Assembly (NCBI RefSeq): GCF_000327385.1
Contig: NW_008710478.1
Coordinates: 370,380-434,379, forward strand
Source: Lottia gigantea
Lineage: Eukaryota; Mollusca; Gastropoda; Lottiidae
Length of the DNA stretch: 64,000 nt
Direction of reading: 5' to 3'
The notes under the pieces were generated by a model that was not told the origin of the DNA, searched no databases, and worked only from the letters and a program-made list of their open reading frames with translations. Of the stretch, positions 53,908 to 61,584 are shown piece after piece; position 1 is the first letter of the stretch; each line of letters starts with the position of its first letter. The translations under genes and the position numbers were made by a program.

Positions 53908-56900
53908 GTAAATATTTTCGTTTATTTAAATTTTTACTTGTTTTCTGGAATAGATCACGTCATGATTGTATTGTACATTTAATATTTCATTGTTGTATTT
54001 TTTATTATCTATAGAGTCGGAAGTAGTATTCCTTTAATATGGAATTGATCAATTCATAGTAATGTATTCGAAATTTTACTCATTGTAAAATTATACTCAT
54101 TGTTCTATATATTTTTTTTATCTATAGGGTGGGAAGTTAGACAATACTGCTATGATTCAACAATTCGAGGCTGTGAGGAACATATTCTGGATTGTGAAGA
54201 AGAACAAGTCATATCAATAGATATACCCAACTTTCATGTCAGTTATTATAAGAATAAAAACTACCCAGAATGTCAAACAGAGAAAGATGAGTGTAAAAAT
54301 AAACCAACTTGTTGTAGATATATTAACAGTAGTGTAACTATACGGGCAACCAGACTTACAGCAAACGATGGGACTAAACTCATAAACTTTATAAAAACTG
54401 AATGTTCTTTTAAATCAAGCTGTAAGACCAGTTTTTACTCTATTGGTAGTTTGAATCTTTACGATTATATAAAATATACTTATGGTTGTGTTCTGGTAAC
54501 AAGAGGTATGTTAATATTTATTGATTGTTGACATACATTATGACATGTGTATCGTATCATTTCAATAGAGGTGCCTTGTTGACAAAGTATCTAGTTATAA
54601 GTATTAGAGAGTCGACTCTTGGAAGCGCTGGCACAGACACAAAAAATTTCCTTATCGCGCCTATCAGACCATAATGCAATTCGATACCGACTGAGCTATG
54701 CCAATGCCAGTATATGTGAAGTATACGGAAAGGGTCAGCATGCCTCAATGGTGTGACCTTATATCTTATTTTCGTATTTGGTTAAAAAAAAAAGTTACAA
54801 TCGTGTAATTTTTTAGAGTGGATCAGAAAGATAGACAACATTTTCTTGGTGGTGTTAACGTGATCCAAGCTAAGCGACTATACATTTTTTACATCAGTGC
54901 CGCCATTGTTTTCTATTTTACCAACATACGAACTTATCGTACAAGCAAACAGATCGCCAATTGTCAGAGTTAGAGCTAGAATAATTACGGGACCAATATC
55001 TATTACAATATCGGCAAAACTCTTTTCATATGCTTTCACTTTGTTTTATTAACAGATAAGATTGTCGACTTCCTGGTTAATGGATCAACTCAATTTACCG
55101 GAAACAGATTTCCAACTCTATATTATCTGGACTATATTGGAAATGGTCCGAATGATGATAATGCCGTAATACTCAACACAGAGTGTAATGTGATAACAAC
55201 AAAGACGAACCTAAATTTAACGATTAAGAAATTGAATCTACAGGCTGATGACTGTTGTCGATTTCACATTTCTGGACACAATGTTTCGGATTATTGCAAA
55301 CAGAATGGATCGTTTATTCCACCCAAGGCCAAATATATTGGTAGAAACACAGCTGCTATAAGACTTGAAAACGTCACAAATAAAGATGGCGATAGTTTTT
55401 TTAATACTTATTAGCGCTGCAGGTAGAGTTCAATTTTTTCAAATGCTTTTCCCGATATTTCTAAAATGCTGCCGGAAAACATATGAATTGTTACGGCTAC
55501 AACCGACTTACCCCTACCACTCCATCGCCTCAACTCCTTTGTCCTACACAAACAGGTTATCACCTTTTTACGGAATATATAGTTACAATCATGTTGCTGG
55601 ATCAGTTTTAATATATTTATTATTATACAGGTAATGTGACTATAGACTGTAAAACAATTGAATATGGTAATAAACAAGGTAAGTTGGTCACTTTCTCAAC
55701 TCCTTATCTGAAGTTTAAAAAACTTGCTGGGCAAATAAAATGTAAACGGATCACCTTATTGTACAGCATGGAACTGAGTGTGTCCTAGTGGAATTCTCAA
55801 GATGGGCAGAGCAAAATGTAAAGTAGATAATTATAAACCCCATCTTAAGCTCACAACAAATCTAAGTACATAACATTCGACACGCCCACTATTTGCTACT
55901 GGCCAGTATCCGCTGAAAATATAAAAAATTAACGTTCTTCTGATGTATCAATAATTATCTAAAGATAAAACCTGTTTTTGAAACAAAATCTTTTCATGAA
56001 GCATAAATATGAAGAGTCAAGAGTTCAAAAGAAAAGAAGTCAGAAATTTTAATTCTATTGAGGGTTAAGTCTACCATGGACTAGGATATTACTGAACTTT
56101 TTATTCCTCTGTAAGCTGTAACGAGTCTCTTGCTGTAGACATGTTTTATTTTATATCACTCGAGAAAAAAGTTTAGGGTTTGTAGGAACAGCATGTTCAA
56201 TTTCTTGAGGATGGCTTGTATATGCAAAACCGTGGCAATTATTTTAAGATCCTTTGAAATTATTTGAATGAATGTTTTTTTATCTGCTGCATCACCGAAA
56301 ATAGCAGAGAAAAAGACGAAAGAATCTGAGACCAATCTGGCTGGAATAATTGGTGGTACTGTCGGAGGTTTGGTCGTCCTGGTCGTTATAGTTATCATTA
56401 TAGTTGTCCTCGTCAATAGGAGGTTTGTAAAATCGTAGTTGACCTACTTCTCATTTTTGGTATTTGGCATTGTCAATAGAACTCGAATTCGTCCTTTTCA
56501 AGATGAAAATTTGACGTAAGATTTGTCTATATTTGGATAGAAACGTGAAGGTATAGTGACCATATACCAATAAGGTTGCAGTTTCCTGATAACGTTTTGT
56601 TTTCTTCTATTTTCAAACTCAATCACGTTATATTATAATGGTTATAGAATTACGAATTGCACTGATATCAGTGGAAACGTAACGTTGGCATAATGAACGT
56701 GTTCGGCTTAAGCGCAATGCGACGCTTGTATGACAAATGTACAAATTGTGGTTTTTGTGGTGATTTTGGATGCGTAAATTCTGAAAAAAAAAATTTTCAG
56801 GAGAAGACGTCGACCAAAAGATAAAGTTAATGAAAATAATTACTACTCTACTGTCGACGACGATTCTAAAGGAAACTCAAACTATACCTATATTGATGTT

Positions 56901-57866
56901 GATTTAGACAAAGTCGGCTACAGTAAAATAAACAACCCCGGTGCTAACCAGGTAAAGGGCAGTCATGCCAAGGACAAAAATCCTAAAGAAGAGAAGAGGA
57001 AAAATTCAAAGTTCAAAAGACAGGATTTCTCGTTTGTTGAACGCAATTTCGAGAAAATGAATGAAAGTAAAGATGCCAGAAAACGAAATGTTCCAAATGC
57101 AACAGCGAATCCCGAAAGAAAAGAGGAGTCTGAACCTGCAAACTATACATACATTGATGATTCTATTATTAAGGCACCAGATACACCATCAGCATCAGCT
57201 GCCAAAGACGGTGGGCAACGGAATGCTGCAATGGGGTCGTCGACTGCACAATACACCAAAGTTGATATGAAAAAGGTCAAATTTATTCCAACTAACGATA
57301 ACAATGTGAATCTTGACAACTATAACCATATTGGGTTAAAAGATGCGCCACCAAAAAACAAAGAACAAGATCCAGACGACAATTATAACCATATTAACAG
57401 TAATTTCAAGAACGAGAACTCTTTACCAAAGGGAAGTAACTCAAACCCCAGCAGCAATTACAACTATACTGAAATCGATCGACCACAAGAAGACGTCATT
57501 GACGATACTTATGACCAAGCCCAGCAAGGAGGTGAAAGAATCTTGAATCAGAGGAAAAAGAAAGAACTGAGGACTTCGGATACTTACAATCACATTGGAA
57601 TTACGAACGACAACTCTCTGTTCAAGGGAGCTAATTCAGAACCAGATACTTACAACCACATTGGAATTAAGAACGGCAACTCTGTGTACGAAGAAGCTGA
57701 AGCAATGAGAGATACTTACAATCACATTAGTGTCAAGAACGATAACTCTGTATCCAAGGGAGCTCAATCAGAACCAGATACATACAATCACATTGGAATC
57801 AATAACGATAACTCTGTGTCAAAGGGAGCTAAGACTTTCAAACCAATCCAACCGACTGAAAACTAA
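53847..57866 (+). CDS. Receptor copy P1: SUEL-like lectin + CUB-like + TM + tyrosine-repeat tail
   Basis: A predicted type I receptor. The exons are 53847-53907 (signal peptide MRFLSVTIYLSCLLILYTNG), 54128-54505 (lectin-like), 55056-55422 (CUB-like), 55631-55678 (stalk), 56305-56422 (transmembrane, IIGGTVGGLVVLVVIVIIIV) and 56801-57866 (354-residue tail). The tail opens with five arginines, carries NYYSTV, then YTYIDVDLDKVGYSKI with exact ITAM spacing, and ends in four 22-residue repeats with D-T-Y-N-H-I cores. The role is inferred: binding of glycans or microbes outside and recruitment of SH2 proteins inside. One extra T in a 7-T run (55396-55402) shifts the frame in exon 3 and would end the product after the CUB-like domain. 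It may be a sequencing error, a polymorphism or an early pseudogene. The intact 354-codon tail argues against long decay. Confidence 0.72.
54128..54505 (+). CDS. P1 exon 2 (SUEL-like lectin domain)
   Basis: 378 nt, acceptor ATCTATAG, donor GTATGT, phase 1 to 1. It encodes GWEVRQYCYDSTIRGCEEHI and ends SLNLYDYIKYTYGCVLVTR. The C-terminal half and following intron are near-identical to M1. An older acceptor-like copy (CTATAGAGTCGGAAGTAG) lies upstream at 54011-54028. Confidence 0.8.
54620..54735 (-). repeat. Possible tRNA-derived SINE or tRNA relic
   Basis: The minus strand reads GGCATTGGCATAGCTCAGTC GGTATCGAATTGC. TAGCTCAGTCGG matches the tRNA/RNA polymerase III box A consensus at every position. 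No box B was found at a suitable distance. It replaces the E2b half-exon seen in M1. Confidence 0.35.
55056..55422 (+). CDS. P1 exon 3 (CUB-like domain, one-base shift)
   Basis: 367 nt against 366 in M2 and 360 in M1. It encodes VDFLVNGSTQFTGNRFPTLY to NTAAIRLENV and then DGDS. In the frame of its relatives the end would read FLILISAAG, but seven T at 55396-55402 put it out of frame and give FFNTY and a stop. Confidence 0.7.
55631..55678 (+). CDS. P1 exon 4 (16-residue stalk)
   Basis: 48 nt between TATACAG and GTAAGT, phase 1 to 1, encoding NVTIDCKTIEYGNKQ. No intact exon 5 follows; a weak match (GCTACTGGCCAGTATCCG, about 55896-55913) abuts repeat R1. Confidence 0.7.
55913..55975 (+). repeat. 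Dispersed repeat R1, copy 2
   Basis: CTGAAAATATAA to AAGATAAAACCTG, matching 735-797. It directly follows the decayed exon-5-like word of P1, so its insertion may have removed that exon. Confidence 0.65.
56305..56422 (+). CDS. P1 transmembrane exon
   Basis: It encodes AEKKTKESETNLAGIIGGTV, then a hydrophobic helix and VLVNRR. The acceptor is ATAG at 56304 or, three bases on, CAG at 56307; both give phase 1 and suit exon 4. Donor GTTTGT after 56422, phase 2 out. Confidence 0.75.
56801..57866 (+). CDS. P1 cytoplasmic tail exon with YxxI motifs
   Basis: 1,066 nt, acceptor TTTTCAG, phase 2 in. It encodes a lysine/asparagine-rich disordered tail. Tyrosine motifs in order are YSTV, YTYI, YSKI, YTYI, YTKV, YNHI, YNHI, YTEI, YDQA and four YNHI. 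YTYI-x8-YSKI matches the ITAM consensus (YxxL/I-x6-8-YxxL/I). Four 66-nt repeats (57579-57842) keep D-T-Y-N-H-I exactly while the linkers vary. No kinase or other fold is seen. Confidence 0.85.
57579..57842 (+). repeat. Coding repeat, 4 x 66 bp
   Basis: Units start at 57579, 57645, 57711 and 57777, each 22 codons. They begin GATACTTACAATCACATT or close variants and continue with N-D-N-S-V/L and K-G-A. Period and frame are exact. Confidence 0.95.
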
Positions 57867-57921
57867 ACCACATTAACCTGTAGTATTGAATGCAACCATA
57901 GTGTAAGATTGTAGATCTTGA

Positions 57922-58204
57922 AAGATCTGAAGATTACTAAAGATAAATTCAAGCCTATGGTCGAGTCGGTGATGCTGTTTCTATTCCAGCATAATTATTT
58001 TCTAGACTATTTCTCAAACCATCTAGACTGGAATAATGTTGAACCTCATTGGTTGTCTGTTTAGTTCGTAGTTTTCTTCTGGAAAATAAAATTCAGTCAT
58101 CGTTGTTATGTCCCATTACAAGTATATTGCAATACTTATGCCAGCTCGTAACCACACACGCTGGTGCCGCGCACTACTTATAGGAGGACCACACCAGGGT
58201 TTAA
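57922..58204 (+). repeat. 3' flank of P1 (duplicate of 48035-48320)
   Basis: Nearly identical to 48035-48320, including ATTCCAGCATAATTATTTTC and ACCACACACGCTGGTGCCG. Its offset from that copy is 9.89 kb and gives the period of the tandem unit. Confidence 0.85.
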
Positions 58205-58224
58205 CAACAACTACCTAGTTTGCG

Positions 58225-58475
58225 ATATCAGCATCCACTGGAAGTTTTCAGCTATCTACTACGAACATGCACGTTTTCAACTGTCTGCTCCAACACACTG
58301 AGTTTACAATTTTTTAACTCTAACACACCAGTTGTCTACCACAAACATACCAAGTTTTCAGTTGTCTACCCCGAACAGACGAAGTTCTCAGTTGTCTACC
58401 CCGAACATACCAAGTTCTCATTTGTCTACCCCGAACATACCAAGTTCTCAATTGTCTAAGAAAACATACCAAGTT
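58225..58475 (-). repeat. 30-bp minisatellite, inverted relative to 52498-52580
   Basis: About eight units; on the plus strand CTACCCCGAACATACCAAGT is the core. The period is 30 bp, so one plus-strand frame stays open and would encode VVYPEHTKFS repeats. It lacks a splice or start context, so it is not called a gene. Confidence 0.75.
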
Positions 58476-58610
58476 TTTTTTTTCCAAAAAGTATAACTGT
58501 ACAGTAAGGTTCAGGTGTTAAGATTATGAAATGATTTACTCAGTGAGAAATTTATCTGTAGTAAAGTGTAGCGGTTCACTAAATGAATGCTCAAGATGTT
58601 AAAAACTTAC

Positions 58611-58658
58611 TACTAATAGAGTTAGATTTTGGTGTCGGATATTGGCAGGTAGTTGGCT
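58611..58658 (-). CDS. M2 exon 5 (stalk)
   Basis: 48 nt encoding EPTTCQYPTPKSNSIS before donor GTAAGT, the counterpart of M1 48970-49017. Confidence 0.65.
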
Positions 58659-61189
58659 CTGAAATGATATATAATATTAAATTGAAAAATAAGGCGACCT
58701 ACAATATAATTAATAACGGGATTCTTCGGCAGATAACGAACTGGTTTGTAAAGGAGGGAATGCTAAATAGTAAAGATTCATTACATCTCACATAATATGG
58801 AGCTATAAGATAGGATATAAAATTTGAATTACATTTTATTAGTCCAGTGAGGTGTACAGCACTCTAAGGCTCTAAAACTGTACACCATGGTGAAGAGTAA
58901 ATGGGAGAAAGTAACAAACCTACCTTGTTTATTGAAGTGTTCAATTGTTCTACAGTCTATAATTACATTACCTGTATAATGATTAATATATGTATATTGA
59001 AACTGAAAAGCAATATGTAACTAGTTCGTAAAGGAGAGAAATTGATGAAATGACTATGTATTTAAGTGTAGCAAATTAAGATGATTCGAAGTAACGTCTA
59101 GGGCCTGGAGGTGCCAACCAGTTTTTGCGTAGTGGTTGTAAGAATTCCGCTATGGACACCCAATGGCGTATCTTGAAAATGCCGGAGGGGGAGGGGGGGC
59201 GGGTGCAAATTTGAGATGACCAAAAGCCCCAATGCATGAAGTACCCGTTGACCTTTGACGATCCTGGGGGTGGGGGGTATAACCCATTAGGCTGCCACCT
59301 GAATACGCTACTATTGTCATCCAATCAGTACGTCAAATATATGAATGAACCTGACCTGCAGCTGTTATTAAGATTGAGAATTTACCACCATCTTTATTTA
59401 CCACATTTTCAAGTCTAATGGTAGCTGTGTTTTTGGCAACATTCTTTCCCTTGGGTGGAATAAACGAACCATTCTGTGAGCAATATTCTGAAACTTTGTG
59501 TCCAGAAATGTGAAATCGACAACAGTCACCAGCCTTGAGATTCAATTTCTTTATTATTAAAATTATATCATTCTTCGTGGTTGTCACAATACATTCTCTG
59601 TTGAGTAAGTAACTGTCTTCTTTCATTCCATTTCCGGTATAATCCAGATAGTATATATTTGGAAAATTGTTTCCGATAAAATTTGTTGATCCATTTACCA
59701 TGAAGTCCACGGTAATATTATCTGTTGATAAAAAGGTGTTACCTTGACTGCAATTAACTATTTTCTTGTATCACGGACATTTGTGAATGCAGGAATTTAA
59801 TTGAATGGTTTGCCAGCGAATACAGTCAATCTGAGCCCTCAGCAGAAAGACTGTCAAAAATAATTATGCATGAAATACCTTGACCATTATGAAGATGATA
59901 AAAAATTCAAAATAAAGCTTAATGAAAGAATAGTCTTGACCGTTGGTCAAACATAATAATATTGGTCAACAGGGACACCATTCTACTCTCATTCTACAGT
60001 GTCAAGCACAATTCACAATCTGCTTGTGAGATGATAATTATGCCCTAGTTAATGTCACCTACAGAATCTTATCCATCATTCTGTTTCTGCCGGAACATGT
60101 TAACAATAGTTAATTAATCACATACACTGATAATATATTAATATCAGGTAAGTCACGCTATAGTAAGGCAATCTGACACTGTATCACTTTGCAACTTCTA
60201 AATTTACTTTGTCAGATTGAAATATTATACAAACCTGTTGATGCAGAAATACAACCATACTTATACGTAACATAATCAAATAGATTCGAACCACCACTAT
60301 TATTGTAATACTGACTGACTATACAGCTTGATTTATAAGAACATTCAGTCTTTATGAAGTTTATGAGTTTAGTCCTATCGTTCGCTGTAAGTCTGGTTGC
60401 CCGTATAGTTACACTACTGTTAATATATCTACAACAAGTTGTTTTATTTTTACACCCATCTTTCTCTGTTTGACATTCTGGATAGTTTTTATTCTTATAA
60501 TAACTGACTTGAAAGTTGGGTATATCTGTTGTTGTAACTTGTCCTTCTCCACAATCCAGAATATGTTCCTCACAGCCTAGCCTTGTCGAATCATAGCAGT
60601 ATTGTCTAAATTCCGACCCTGAATGAAACAAGAGATATAGCAATAAAAAGTTTACACAATAAGATATAGAACTATGAGAAATAGGAATGGTTAAAATGGA
60701 ACCTTAAAGTTTAACGATTGTTGTGTGCTAATAAATGTTAAAATCTACTCTTCATCGAGCATAACAATTGTTATCTAAGAACTTGGTAGGAAATAATAAT
60801 GATAATGATAAACTCTTTAATTAACACCAAAGTGGCAGTAACCTGTCTAATATCAGCCCATTTGGACAAACAAAGTTACATTGTATCCCGCCTCACCCTC
60901 CTCCTCCCCATCCCCCTCTCCCCTCCCCCTTTCCCCTCCCCTCAAATGTATAATCGAAAATAAAAATCGATGTGCAAATTGCCTAAATGTATAAATTGTC
61001 ACTTGTCATTTTCCACTCTCTTGCAACGCTAGTAAGAGGTACATGGTGTCTGTGGCCTTCGCCGTTGCTTTTCAGCGCCTTGTCGACGCTAGAAAATTCG
61101 GTAACAGATTACAGAAATAATTTACCTGTATCGACGACTATAAAAATACAGGATAAAGATAACGTTTTGAGTTTCATTTTTAAATCCAT
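58611..61189 (-). CDS. Receptor copy M2: SUEL-like lectin + CUB-like, no TM exon seen
   Basis: Minus-strand exons 61126-61189 (signal peptide, MDLKMKLKTLSLSCIFIVVD), 60235-60618 (lectin-like), 59356-59721 (CUB-like), 58924-58971 and 58611-58658 (stalk) join in phase. The CUB-like exon is intact (366 nt). The lectin-like exon differs from the others mainly in its last third (SQYYNNSGGSNLFDYVTYKY). Between 58611 and the end of the neighbouring gene at 57866 there is no transmembrane or tail exon. Reading past the last donor gives SKFLTS and a stop, so a secreted product is possible. A truncated pseudogene at a duplication edge is the alternative. Confidence 0.68.
58924..58971 (-). CDS. M2 exon 4 (stalk)
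   Basis: 48 nt, ATACAG acceptor and GTAGGT donor, encoding NVIIDCRTIEHFNKQ. Confidence 0.7.
59150..59322 (+). mobile_element. Possible MITE in M2 intron 3
   Basis: CAATGGCGTATCTTG near 59162 and GAATACGCTACTATTG near 59304 look like decayed inverted ends around G-rich sequence. The intron is longer here than in M1 by about this amount, so it inserted after the duplication. Confidence 0.4.
59356..59721 (-). CDS. M2 exon 3 (CUB-like domain)
   Basis: 366 nt, acceptor TCAACAG, donor GTCAGG, phase 1 to 1. It encodes DNITVDFMVNGSTNFIGNNF to NTATIRLENV and FSILITAAG, with DCCRFHISG and the lone later cysteine kept. Confidence 0.75.
59775..59905 (+). repeat. Dispersed repeat R3, diverged copy
   Basis: GTGAATGCAGGAATTTAATT, CAGTCAATCTGAGCCC, AGAAAGACTGT and CTTGACCATTATGAAGATGA keep the R3 order. 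It lies in the intron between exons 2 and 3 of M2 and has no match in M1. Confidence 0.5.
60235..60618 (-). CDS. M2 exon 2 (SUEL-like lectin domain)
   Basis: 384 nt, acceptor TTCATTCAG, donor GTTTGT, phase 1 to 1. The first two thirds are almost as in M1, including all cysteines; after TECSYKSSC the sequence diverges (IVSQYYNNSGGSNLF) and ends YGCISAST. Confidence 0.78.
61126..61189 (-). CDS. M2 exon 1 (signal peptide)
   Basis: 64 nt from ATG at 61189 to donor GTAAAT, phase 1 out. It differs from M1 exon 1 by several substitutions in the hydrophobic core. Confidence 0.72.
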
Positions 61190-61391
61190 CTTTAGTAATA
61201 AATTCTGATCTTTATTCATTGATATATTCTCAGTTTTAACACTCTGTTCAATCCATCGCCCTTTTTTTCATTTTCATTTCGATGTGATTAAGAATTTACT
61301 GACAGATCCTATCGAATCAATCCACAATAATCGAAATTAAAACATAATGATTCCTTTGAAAAATATTTAAGAAAAGGTGTGCTAGTCTTTA

Positions 61392-61584
61392 CGGTGGCTC
61401 GTTTAGGACATGTTTATTTTTTTTTATGATTTAATTCTCATTTTTGTTTGCTGAATTATCATTTTATTTTTCTTAGTTTTTAATTCAGTAGAATTAAACG
61501 ATAATTCAGCAAACACAAATTAAAAATAAGTAGAATCAAATTAGAAATTAAAAAAAATTAAACATGTCCTAAACAAACCACCAT
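61392..61584 (+). mobile_element. MITE with 9-bp target duplication (unit 2)
   Basis: Same element and position as 51699-51909, with CGGTGGCTCGTTTAGGACAT at the left and CCTAAACAAACCACCAT at the right. The left flank TAGTCTTTA is kept and the right is AAGTCTTAT. The insertion therefore predates the unit duplication. Confidence 0.75.

Noticed and set aside
54620-54735. A functional tRNA gene
   Set aside because: Only box A is present; no acceptor stem, anticodon arm or box B could be folded.
56156-56416. 86-codon minus-strand frame rich in Thr/Ile
   Set aside because: It is the reverse complement of the P1 transmembrane exon and its upstream sequence.
58220-58459. 79-codon plus-strand frame with 10-residue repeats
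   Set aside because: It comes from a 30-bp minisatellite; there is no signal peptide, splice site fit or match to the receptor tails beyond a tyrosine per unit.
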